From contig JASDDO010000006.1 of the NCBI GenBank assembly GCA_030015575.1, positions 373,200,137 to 373,264,136 of the forward strand: DNA of 64,000 bases, in the 5' to 3' direction. Position numbers and translations under genes: made by a program. Below the pieces are notes generated by a model, which saw nothing but the letters and a program-made list of their open reading frames with translations, was not told the origin of the DNA and ran no database searches. Shown piece after piece: positions 10,738 to 21,195 of the stretch. Every line of letters begins with the position of its first letter. Positions within the stretch are counted from its first letter, which is position 1. The DNA comes from Agapanthus africanus. Its lineage: Eukaryota; Streptophyta; Magnoliopsida; Asparagales; Amaryllidaceae.

Positions 10738-13700
10738 ATGTCATGCCCTAATAAAGGTAATAATATGGATGTATTGACTGAACCCGCATGTTATACTGTG
10801 CTGGGGAACGTTGGTTCCGTTCTTTCCTATAAGAATTATAGGACTGAACAGGATATAGGGGAATACCAGGATTCCCATGCCACCCGAATGAAGAAAGTAC
10901 ATGTTGATGCATTTTCTTCGGGTGTGTTCGTTACAGAGAACTGTTTCTCCATTTGCTCTACGTCCTGGGTATTAGATACCGGGTCAGGATCCCATATATG
11001 TAATCAGTTACATGGGCTTAGAAAAAGTAGAGAACTTGGAGAAGGTGATAAAGACATTAGAGTTGGAAATGGTGCAATTGTTGCAGCTAAGACTGTCGGG
11101 GAATATCACCTTGTATTACCAACTGGTAATACATTGGTTCTGAACGAATGCTATTACATGCCGAACCTGATATGCAACATTATATCGGTTTCTTTATTGA
11201 GTAAAGAGGGATATAATTTTGTATTACAGGACAATATTATGAACATTTTCCGTAACCAAAAGTTGGTTGGATCAGGCACGTTGTGCAATGACATTTATGT
11301 TCTAAATCAATCAACAGTTCTGAGCATAACAAACACACACAAGAGGAAGAGTTCTGAACTGAACGAATCCTTCTTATGGTATTGTAGACTGGGTCACATC
11401 AATGCGACACGACTAGCTAAGTTTCATAAAGATGGATATTTAAATCCGTTTGAATTTTCATCTTATGACACTTTCCAGTCATGTCTCAAAGGCAAGATGA
11501 CCAAAACTCCGTTTACGGGACACGGAGAAAGAGTTACCGAACTCTTGGGACTGATACATAGTGATGTATGCGGTCCCATGTCTACACATGCCAGGGATGG
11601 TTCTTCATACTTCATTACATTCACTGACGATTTCTCTAAATTCGGATATGTGTTCCTGATGAAACACAAATCAGAAGCTTTTGAGAAATTTAGAGAATAT
11701 AAACAAGAAGTCGAGAACCAAACCGGAAAAAGTATTAAAATCCTTCGATCTGATCGAGGAGGTGAATACTTGAGCATTGAATTCCTGGACTTCCTAAAAG
11801 AGAATGGGATTCTCTCTCAGCTAACTCCTCCATATACACCACAGCACAACGGTGTATCAGAACGGAGGAACCGCACCCTATTAGATATGGTGCGCTCTAT
11901 GATGAGCACAGTTGAGTTGCCTGTTTCCTTATGGGGATATGCACTGGAAACAGCAACATACCTACTGAATAGGGTTCCCACCAAATCTGTGCCTACCACA
12001 CCATATGAGATATGGAAGGGGAAGAGACCATATCTTAATTTTATTAAGATCTGGGGTTGCCCGGCCTATGTCAAATGACAAAAACCGGACAAACTCGAGG
12101 CAAGGTCTGTTTTGTGCAAATTTGTTGGATATCCCAAACATTCGCGAGGGTATATCTTCTACCACAGTGAGGAACAAAGAGTATTTGTTGCTCAACATGC
12201 CACCTTTTTAGAAAAGGAATTTCTTGCAAAAGAGATTAGTGGCTCTGAGGTAGAACTGGAAGAGGTTCCAGCTGAACAAAACACAACAGAAGATTTAGTG
12301 GAACACGAGGATTCAGTAGCTCCCAATGAACCTTAGCCTCTCCGCCGATCTAGTAGGGTTCCTCGCCAACCTGAGAGATACTACGGTTTTCTCATGGATG
12401 GTGGGAGCGAGGATTGCATCATGGAGGATGATGACCCAACTAGCTTTGAGCAGGCCATCACGAGTAGGGACTCAGTGAAATGGCTGGATGCAATGCGGTC
12501 CGAGATGGAATCCATGTACACCAACAAGGTATGGACTTTGGATGTTGCTCCTGAAGGGGTAAAACCCATTGGGAGCAAGTGGATCTTCAAGAAGAAACTT
12601 GGTGTAGATGGGAAAGTGGAGACTTTCAAAACTAGACTTGTTGCAAAGGTTTTCGTCAAAGACCAGGTGTGGACTATGACGAAACCTTTTCTCCAGTGGC
12701 TATGCTTAAATCCATCCGGATCATGCTTGCCATCGCTGCATATCATGACTACGAAATCTGGCAAATGGATGTTAAGACCGCCTTTCTAAATGGTGATTTA
12801 GAAGAGTGCGTGTACATGACTCAGCCAGAGGGCTTCGTAGACAGTGGGAGCAGCGGGAAGGTGTGCAAGCTGCTTAAATCCATTTATGGATTAAAGCAAG
12901 CATCGCGGAGTTGGAACATCTGCTTTGACGTCGTTATCAAAGAGTTTGATTTCGTCAAAAACCCAGATGAACCTTATATCTACAAGAAGGTAGCAGAGAG
13001 TAAGGTTGTCTTCCTCGTATTGTACGTGGACGACATACTCTTGATAGGAAATGATATTCCTATGCTGCAATCAGTCAAGCTCTTCTTATCACAAAGATTC
13101 TCGATGAAAGATCTTGGTGATGCCTCCTGCATATTGGGAATAAGGATCTATAGAGATAGATCCAAACGGATATTGGGATTGTCCCAATCCAGGTACATTG
13201 ACACCATACTAAAGAGGTTTAGTATGGAAGAATCCAAGCGTGGGAACTTGCCCACGATCTCTGGAGTCACTCTCTCCAAAGAGATGTCTCCCAAGACTGA
13301 TTTGGAGAGAGCTCGCATGCAAGGGATACCCTATGCTTCGGCTGTAGGCTCTATCATGTATGCGATGCTATGTACCAGACCCGATGTAGCATACTCACTA
13401 AGTGTAGTGAGCAGGTATCAAGCTGATCCTGGAGAGAGTCACTGGACAGCTGTGAAGAGCATTCTCAAGTACTTACGAAGGACTAAAGAGATGCTCTTGG
13501 TGTATAGTAACGGAGAACTCCAAGTGGAGTCCTTTACCGATTCGAGCTTCCAGAGTGATAAGGATGACTCTAAGTCGCAGTCGGGATTTGTCTTTACCCT
13601 TTACGGAGGGGCGGTTAGCTGGAAGAGTTCCAAGCAGGAAACCGTGGCAGACTCGACGATGGAGGCTGAATACATCGCTGCCAACGATGCTGCTAAAGAG

Positions 13701-14009
13701 GCTGTCTGGATCAAGAAGTTCATTATTGAACTTGGAGTGGTTCCATCCATTGAGCATCCAATACCTTTGTATTGCGATAACAATGGAGCGGTGGCTTTGG
13801 CCAAGGAACCCAGGTCCCATCAGCGATCCAGGCATATTCTGAGGCGGTATCACCTGATCCGGGAGATAGTTGATCGCCGGGAGATCGAGGTTAGGAGGGT
13901 TGACACGAAGAACAACACGACGGATCCACTCACGAAGGCCATTCCCCAGATACAGTTTGAGAGACTCTTCGGGATGCTCGGTATGCGATACTACAGCAGC
14001 TGGCCCTAG
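10738..14009 (+). pseudogene. C1 copia polyprotein (PR, IN, RT, RNase H) with two stops and a frameshift
   Basis: It starts at ATG 10738, 10 nt after a pyrimidine tract ending in AG. There is no gag part. Protease [11 protein letters not shown] has its catalytic Asp at residue 80. Integrase keeps its DDE set ([25 protein letters not shown]), but the zinc-binding part reads WYCRLGH and FQSC where WH-RLGH and CxxC are usual, so two of four ligands are lost. RT has LYVDDILLIG and RNase H keeps FTDSSF, MEAEY and CDNNGA. Defects are TGA at 12076-12078 (from CGA), TAG at 12334-12336 (from CAG) and loss of one base near 12665. The stops and the His-to-Tyr change all fit C-to-T mutation. The reading frame is otherwise well kept. 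Confidence 0.9.
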
Positions 14010-14010
14010 T

Positions 14011-14023
14011 GCAAGCGGGAGAT
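14011..14023 (+). other. C1 polypurine tract
   Basis: GCAAGCGGGAGAT directly abuts the 3' LTR start at 14024, the usual copia plus-strand priming site. Confidence 0.8.
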
Positions 14024-16248
14024 TGTTAGTTGTATGTATGCCCTAGAGGCCAGTATTGTACAGATGATGTATATTATATTGGATGCTTGGACATATATAG
14101 AGATGACTTTCTTGCTCGATATGATAGTATGCTATCTGGTTGCTCTTTATCTTAACATGTACACTTGTCTTTTTAAACTGTCTTATAGTTACATGTTGGT
14201 AAAGCCCTTAGGATGTGTACTTGATTACCTGGACTATGATGTAGATCATACTAGTGGGGACATGGTAGTCCATAGGTACATCCTTCAAGGTCCCTAGTCG
14301 TGGGTGTATCGAGACGGGGCATCGATATACCAGAGTAGACTAGCGTATATGCTTCTCGACCCATGAGATGGGCGATGGATGATCCCATATGCATTGGTGT
14401 TTGACATCAGAGATGGTATACGGGTGCTCAGTGGAGACTGGGTACACTGGACGGACTCGCCGAGAACTCCCAGATGGTATTATACCTCACGTCAGATGGC
14501 AGTTCTCAGGTGACACTTGTGCAGGTTAGTCCGTAGACCCGAGATCGTCATAGAGTCTTGTGTGATTCCCACTGTGCTTTGATCCCCACCTTACCACGTC
14601 CATGAGGGCGTGCAAAACGGTGGTCTTTGGGTACAGTCCCGAGTCACATGGAGGCAATGAGCAATAGGAGGGGTTTCGTCTCTCCCGGTATTGGGGGTTG
14701 ATGTTGCGCTGTGCTCGATTGGCCGTAACAGGGAAGTCCCTGGCCAGGGCTGATCAGAGATTTGCTGGTAAGTGTTACCAGTAGTTTCTCAACCCGTTAT
14801 GAGCCTCACATCGGCACGACTTATCGGTTATTGGGGTCTGACGTTTACCACCCCTAGACTTGATATGCGACATATCAGACGAACAGACCGGACTGTACGG
14901 TAAGTGTTACTGATTGGATTCACAGGAGTGTGAGCGGGCTAGCTCGTCGATCTTCTGATCGCTCAATACCCGGGTGGCCGTTACGTTTAGCAGACCGCTT
15001 GCGGCTTGTGGGTGATTGATATGATCATCATCTGCTACCGGCGTATTGACGAGTCTTTAGAGTCCTACACAGAGGTTTCCTGGCTCAAGCGAAACGAGAT
15101 AGGAGCGCATATGAGATATGTGCAGGACCGAGAATAATGCGTGTATGTGATACCGTATTCCATTCTCGCGATGAATGTTTCGATTGGTTGTATGCGATAT
15201 AACCTAGTTATCGAATCATTGATTCGATAAATCGATACATTGTATACTAGTCAGTTATGTACGACATGACCGGATCATTGAATCAAGTGTTGATTTAATG
15301 ATTTAATGTATAATTATATATTTGATATATTAATTTGCATTAACTAGTATTGGTTCACTTTAAAGGGATTTTCTCACTTGAAGAGCACATTGTATATGTG
15401 ATATATTTTGTGTGCACTTGATTGTATCATGTTTGATGATACATACTCACTTGGATTTGTGTAAAGACTTAAACCATGTTTAGTGAATGGTTAGGGTTTC
15501 ATATTTTCACATAATTATTTATCTTTTCATTTTTGTGAAAAAAAAGATATTAGAAAACAAAATGGTTTCTTTCTTTCATGAAGCTTGTTGAAGCTTCATG
15601 AAACTTTGACCAAGTGACCATTTTGTCTTCATCCTTAACCCTAACCATTCTAACTAACCATGATCTATTCTCTACACTTTACCATGGTTAGCATATGATA
15701 AGTATTGATTTTATTTTCATTTTAAATACAAGACTTATCATATTCTTTCTTGATCTTCATCATCTTCATCAAGAAAGAAAGCTTAAGCCCATCAATGGCA
15801 TCTTGAGCAAAAGTGTGAGAAATCCAATTCTAAAGTGAACCCACCTCCTATTTCTTCACCCTCTACCTCTTACAAAGTAGTATAGGGTGTTTTCTTCACA
15901 AGTTTCACAACTTGGTGAAGTTGGAGCTTGATCTTGTGCAACCTCGACGTAGATCATCTTCGGCATCGTAGCCGACGACTTGTCCGCTTATTTCTCCGAT
16001 GAAGCCGATGCGAGAGTCCCGGATCCGAGATGGACAGCGAGGGGACAACTATGTGGAGCTAAGAAAGTGGATAACCGGATCTACAAAGGTTGTAGCATCT
16101 CACTTTTAGTTAAGATGTTAACTAGTTTATTGTTTCGCCTAAAATTTTAGTTAACGATCCGTATTAGGGTTTCTCGGCACCCATAAAATTTGAAATTGGC
16201 ATGGTTGATGCCTTGTGAGACTTCATTAGCGTGCCTAGGAACCCTACA
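14024..16248 (+). repeat. C1 3' LTR
   Basis: 2,225 bp, same ends as the 5' LTR, about 35 substitutions different. It is followed by target duplication GGCGG at 16249-16253 and then G1 sequence. Confidence 0.92.
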
Positions 16249-16253
16249 GGCGG

Positions 16254-16567
16254 AAATCTCGCGCATGGTGAAATTCGCGGGATGGCGGTTACGCCTGCAA
16301 ACGGTGCTGTTGGTCGGTCAATGAGACCGAGGAAGATGACCTCGGCGGGAGAGCTCGCGGACGAGCGGGAGAGCCGAGATATCTTGGTTCTGCGGTAACT
16401 CGGAGACGAGTTGTGAGGCCGAGGAGGCTAGTTGTGCAGGGGGCTCGGAGGCGAGCCAGCGGGCGCTCGGTAGGACGAGCGTAGGTGTGGTCTGGTCGGC
16501 CACTGTAAGTCCTTTCTTGCATGCTCTGGGAAACTTCATCTGCTACGTGTCCTAATCTGGAGGCCAC
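16254..16567 (-). repeat. G1 5' LTR, outer part
   Basis: GC-rich sequence resuming after C1. It should be the upstream (U3) part of the G1 LTR. Reading frames here have no recognisable domain. The right boundary is uncertain; base composition turns AT-rich after about 16567. Confidence 0.5.
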
Positions 16568-16603
16568 TGATATCGAGCATCATCACCAATAAATTTTGAT
16601 TTT

Positions 16604-17014
16604 CTTATAAGAGAATAATAGAGTAAAGGCGCCACATGAGAGAATTTCCTTTTATGGCGTTGAAAAATATACCCTCCATCATTTTTTTTTCCGACGATAG
16701 GCATCCATCATCTTCTTCTTTATCATCTAAGATGTGCATACACCGAATTTCATATTATTCTACCACATTTTCACCGTTGATTTAGTGGGTGCAAAATTAA
16801 TGGTCCACCGACAATAGAACTTTTTACATTGCTAAATCAACGGTGAAAACGTGGTAGAATCGCATGAAATTTGGTGTATCCACATCCTAAATGATAAATA
16901 TCAAGACGATGGGTACCGATATTCGGAGAAAATGGTGGAATTGTATATTTTTTCGACGCCATACAAGGAAATACCCTTACATGGCTTCTTATCTTCGTTA
17001 TTCTCTTTTTATAA
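16604..17014. repeat. Foldback (large inverted repeat) element
   Basis: Arms of about 180 bp (16604-16785 and 16832-17014) are inverted copies of one another at roughly 75-80% identity, separated by a 46-bp spacer. Matching landmarks are AGAGAATAA with TTATTCTCT at the outer ends, ATGGCGT with ACGCCAT, and CACCGTTGATTTAG with CTAAATCAACGGTG at the loop. No coding capacity. Probably a foldback or MITE-type DNA element; its RNA would form a long imperfect hairpin. Confidence 0.75.
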
Positions 17015-17905
17015 TATGGTTAGAAGAGTGTCATTTATTTTGCATAACAAATAGAAAATATAATTATCTGAGTGTAAATTGAGAATTTGTAATATTAACA
17101 ACCGATAAAAGGATAATCTAGAATGTAATTAGCCATAATCTTTCCACCATGCATCCAATTTTTCAGTTTCTAATTAGCAAAAGAAAAAGGAAAGGGGTGA
17201 CAGACAAAATGTGGAATTTGCTTTTTACTTTTTCTTGTTTGCTACCAGAATTCTACTTTTCATTTACTAAAATTAACGATACTGGAATTAGTGGAAGTTG
17301 GATCTGAATATGTAATTATACAGCTAGTATTAATTAATCAACCTTCATTTTTGATTGGTTTTAATTGGGAAGTATCCAATTTCTCCCACAGAATTGAAAG
17401 TCTTTCAAAAGATTGTGTCAGCTTTCGTCTGTTCTGGCTTTTTTTTTTTGAAAATATCTTTGGAACCGACAAAAAAATTGCAATTCTTTATGAAATTTTC
17501 TTCCAATTAAAGTGTACACTTTGTCCTCTCGAATCCTATCAATTCTGGTGTATTACAAACGATTCCTTTAAAACGAACATGATTGCAAGTTTGCCTCATA
17601 CTTATATAAACATAGCGACTTCGTGAAATCAAAAGATTGATTACACGAACCATCTTATTCCTGTAAAGCGCTTATATCCCTTCAACGACTTGTTGGCGCA
17701 AACATCCTTCCTTGCACATATACGACAAATCCTGAAGCTGAATAGATGTCGACTACAAAAACTTATACAATCTACCCAAAATCGACAAAAACCAATCTTA
17801 TAATTAAACCAGCCAATTATTTGAGCAGCTCAAAAGCTGAAAAGCGTACATAGCTATCCAACGGTTGGTTGCTGCGCCATCCAGGCTGTTGGTTGTGTTG
17901 CCAGT
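17015..17905. other. AT-rich intergenic DNA
   Basis: Reading frames of up to 111 codons on the plus strand lack recognisable motifs and look like chance. I see no gene or repeat here. Confidence 0.6.
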
Positions 17906-18444
17906 TGTTATAAGGATTACGTATCTATACGCAGAGTAAATCCAAGACTTTTATTTTAGGATAGATTGAAAAGGAACTATCCGACGGATACCAAATCATA
18001 CGAAAAGAACACACTAACAACAATACACAAGATTTATCTAGGTTCGACGCAACTAGCATCTAATCCTACAAATCTCGATGAAAACTTCCACTATGATAAA
18101 GAATTACAAAAGATTACACCGACTTCTCACGCTCCTTTACAAAGAAATACCTTCTCTTTCAAAACCTCTCTACATCATACGACTACGCTTGTTCACTCTC
18201 TCTCACTCCAATCAAACCCTAGGTTATTAAAGAACTATGAATTCATTAAAAAAACCTAGAGAAAGCCTCATATGTATATATTGTACATAAATGCTTAGAG
18301 ATAAATCCATATTTAAACTAGAGATAAATATGAATATAATTTAGAGATTAAATTTAAATCTAAATTAAAGAGATTAGATTTAAATCCTAATTAAAGAGAT
18401 TAGATTTAAATCCTAACTAATCCGAATTTAAATCAAATTTAACA
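17906..18444 (-). repeat. C3 3' LTR
   Basis: 539-bp direct repeat partner of 20275-20764; on the minus strand it follows GCGGAGAT, a plausible end of a polypurine tract. Confidence 0.75.
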
Positions 18445-18533
18445 ATCTCCGCATTGATTCAAATTCCCCATAACCTCTTCATTTTCTCAACATCTTGGAA
18501 CTTCGTTCTCGTCATCTTTAGTCCGAAGGCACT

Positions 18534-20178
18534 TCAACAATCTACTAGGTAAAACATGAATTTAGACCGGAACCATCCGAGAAATGCATCCGTCGGATTA
18601 TCTAGGGTATCAATCTCCATAAGAGATATCACATTATTCTCAATCTCCAAGAATAACACTCTCACCTCCTCTGGTTCTTCCAAACCCAACAATCTTCGCA
18701 AATCGATGGCTTCCCTAGTCGTCTCCATGACGGTTATCAACCACGTCTTTATTGTTGAAACCACGATACCAGCATGAAGTGTCGATCTACTTGGCACTGC
18801 ATTCATACACAAAATGAAACCCGTTGTTGACCTCCATCTGCTCTTATTACCATACCCTGTCATGATGCATCCATTAACACCGTCTCTGCTGAGTGTCAAG
18901 CCAACCCTTCACTATTTCTCAAGTATCTCAGGATCAACTCCACAGTTTGCTAATGCTTTCCGTTTGGAATAGCCCAGTATCTGCTAGCTGGTTGTGCAAT
19001 ATCCGCACTCGCATATGGCACTACAGACACGTGATCTATGTCTGCATCCGACCCTGGTGATAATATCGCCGAGAGTCTGAAGTGCGTCTCTAAGCGAGAA
19101 GACACGGGTCGAGTCTCTTCCATCCCATACCGAGCTAGATCCGCTCGATACACAGCTGCAACTGACGCAACTCCTTATCCATGACATTATCTATACCACG
19201 AATCAAATGTGTAGACTCTTTGTCGAACTCTCGATCCTCTTACCTTGGGGACTCATCCCTAGCCACTCCTGTGTGTCGACCTATGCTCGACCTCTGCACC
19301 ACTGGCTCTACTGGACTCTCTACCTGAATCGAAATACTGATCACTTCATCTTTCATAACTTGGACCGGGACTTCGAACTCCATCTCACTTGGCGGCATGA
19401 CTGTTCTCCGTTCACCATCTGACCGAATCTATCTTCTTAGAAATATCACAGACTCAACGAATGTTACCTGGCTGATTACTCCACTTTGGGTTCCGAGACG
19501 CCACGACCTGTACCCTTTTGCTCCGTCTCCAAAGCCGACAAGAGAACGTCTTTTGATCCTCGGCTTCTCGATGCATCTAATTCCACGAAGCCTTGAGTAA
19601 TTCCGAACCCCTCCAGTCCATAACTTCTCAGAAATTCTTATATCTACCGTCGTCGATGGTGACCGATCGATGAGGTACTCGGCTTTAGATAGGCCTTCAG
19701 CCCGAAACTCCCTCGGAAAACCAGTTGTAAACCGTAAAGTTATGTTCTTCCCAACTGTCCGAACCATCCGCCCTGCAATACCATCTGACCGAGAATCTCC
19801 TGACGTGGTGTACTGATACACGATTCTCTTTGTTCTGTACAATCCTGCGAACTCCTGCGAAGAGAACCCTTCCCTTAATCCGAACCGAAGAATCTCTACG
19901 CGCTTCCCGGACTGTTTTAGATAGAATTGGTTAGTAAAAGATTTCTTCATGTAAACGGAATCCTACTTATTCCATAATCCTGCCGCTGTCATCTTTTGCA
20001 CTGCTTCGCAAAGATCTTTATCGGCCATCGAAAACTGGATCGAATTATGAGTTTTATCTTCCATCTCTACACTTTCCGCTATTGTGGTCGTTGCCAGATT
20101 TCTGTCTTCGCAAAGACAATTTTGTGCACAGTTTATTGGTTTAGCAGCGCCGTCGTCTTCATTCTCCATAGACTGCAT
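18534..20178 (-). pseudogene. C3 gag-pol scraps
   Basis: Minus strand. A gag start MADKDLCEAVQKMTAAGLW lies near 20030-19963. It is followed almost directly by integrase sequence (19429-19950) with KAEYLIDRSPSTTVD and SEKLWTGG, so the gag C-terminus, protease and integrase N-terminus are deleted. A connection-domain scrap at 18950-19187 has RYGMEETRPVSS and VPYASA. An RNase H scrap at 18534-18899 has RSTTGFI, EAIDLRRLLGLEE and DTLDNPTDA, and the usual EAEY motif is gone. Many stops and shifts; a relic. Confidence 0.75.
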
Positions 20179-20257
20179 TTATTACGCCCTTCGAATTTTT
20201 CGATCTTCCAACTTGTAAACGTCATCTTTCCAATTAATCCCAAAACGCGAACTTGAC

Positions 20258-20269
20258 GCTCTGATACCA
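20258..20269 (-). other. C3 primer binding site
   Basis: Minus strand reads TGGTATCAGAGC, five bases inside the 5' LTR end. It fixes the orientation of C3. Confidence 0.85.
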
Positions 20270-20274
20270 CTCGC

Positions 20275-20764
20275 TGTGAGGATTACGTATCTATGCGTTT
20301 TGATTTAGAGTAGATTGAAAAAGAACCATCCAACGGATACCAAATCATACGAAAAAAACACACCAACAAAAAGACCAAAGATTTACCCAGGTTCGGCGCA
20401 AGTAGCACCTAATTCTGCAAAACACGACGGGATCTTCCACCACGATAAAGAATTACAAGAGATTACACCAACTTCTCACCCTCTTTTACAAGGAAACACC
20501 CTCACTTACAAAACCTCTCTATATCCCGCGATCGCCCTTGGTCGCTCTCTCCCACTCTGTTCAAACCTTAGGTTATTAGAGAATCATGGATTCATGAAAA
20601 AACCTAGAGAAAGCATCATATATATAGGGTATGCAAATGCCAGAAGATAAATCCATATTTAAAACAGAGATAAATATGAATATAATTAAGAGATTGCATT
20701 TAAAGCTAAACCAAAAAGATTAGATTTAAAACCTAGCTAATCTGGATTTGAATCAAATTTAACA
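20275..20764 (-). repeat. C3 5' LTR
   Basis: 490-bp copy of the 17906-18444 repeat; ends TG...CA on either strand. Confidence 0.75.
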
Positions 20765-20769
20765 CCAGC

Positions 20770-21195
20770 AACCAACTCGTGCCGTGGATCTACACTTTTC
20801 TCTTTGGTTTAAGCAGCAAAAGCATGCGGCAGCAAAAAGATGTGTTGGCACGTGGTAACTATTAAATTCAATTGAAAGGCATATACAAAGTGCTAAAACA
20901 GAAGCAAACAACTAAAAAAATTGACTAGGATCGACGTGGACTATTATGGAGGTAACCATACCATTTGGATCCCGTAGGCTCCCAACACAGCCCACATGCA
21001 GTACAAATATTCGATTCCAAGCAGCAAATCGAGTCGCAAATTATCTGATGACCCCTCTCCCCAACCACTCATTTATATATCAAACCTGCAGAAACAAAGC
21101 TAATGAATAATTAGGCAAAGCAAAGCAAAGCAAAAACAAAAGCAAAAACAAGAAATCAAACAAAGAAGGAGAAGGAGAAGGAGAAGGAGAAAAAA
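20770..21195 (+). promoter_or_regulatory. Upstream region of the AAA-ATPase gene with TATA box
   Basis: A TATATAT motif at 21074-21080 lies about 120 bp before the ATG, giving a 5' UTR of about 90 nt. The UTR is purine-rich, with AAAGC repeats and an AGAAGG repeat at about 21163-21190, and runs directly into AAAAAAATGG. No other gene is seen in this stretch. Confidence 0.45.

Larger units (their letters stand above)
5641..16248 (+). mobile_element. Complete Ty1/copia retrotransposon C1 (gag-less), inserted in G1
   Basis: Two LTRs of exactly 2,225 bp each (5641-7865 and 14024-16248) begin TGTTAG and end CTACA. The element is flanked by the perfect 5-bp duplication GGCGG (5636-5640 and 16249-16253). 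It has a Met-tRNA primer site, a leader of about 2.86 kb without a gag reading frame, a PR-IN-RT-RNase H region in copia order, and a polypurine tract. I count about 35 substitutions between the LTRs (about 1.6%) and essentially no indels, so the insertion is recent, of the order of half a million years at commonly used plant rates. The RNase H tail suggests the Angela/Tork side of copia, but the exact lineage is uncertain. Two stops and a frameshift show this copy cannot make its own full polyprotein. Confidence 0.92.
1..16567 (-). mobile_element. Tat-like Ty3/gypsy retrotransposon (G1), 3' end outside window, split by copia C1
   Basis: A Ty3/gypsy element reading right to left. From its 5' side it has a 5' LTR (16254-about 16567 continuing at 5209-5640 across the inserted copia C1), a primer binding site at 5189-5206, a gag remnant, then protease, reverse transcriptase, RNase H and integrase down to 664, and a repeat-rich 3' UTR to position 1. 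The 3' LTR must lie left of the window. The order and the integrase and RNase H sequences resemble the Tat lineage (Retand-like). The outer LTR end near 16567 is a guess because no target duplication can be checked. The element is dead: gag is mostly deleted, and there are in-frame stops, frameshifts and a substituted protease catalytic residue. Confidence 0.8.
17906..20764 (-). mobile_element. Internally deleted Ty1/copia element C3
   Basis: Direct repeats at 17906-18444 and 20275-20764 start TGT-AAGGATTACG or TGTGAGGATTACG and end AAATTTAACA. Flanks CCAGT (17901-17905) and CCAGC (20765-20769) are a 4/5 target duplication. On the minus strand the right LTR is the 5' one, followed by a Met primer site at 20258-20269. 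Only about 1.8 kb of internal sequence remains, with scraps of gag, integrase, RT and RNase H. LTR divergence is much higher than in C1 or G2, so this is an older copy. Confidence 0.8.

Noticed and set aside
17966..18259. Plus-strand frame of 97 codons (and a similar one at 20315-20650)
   Set aside because: Both lie in the two C3 LTRs and are copies of one another; no protein domain.
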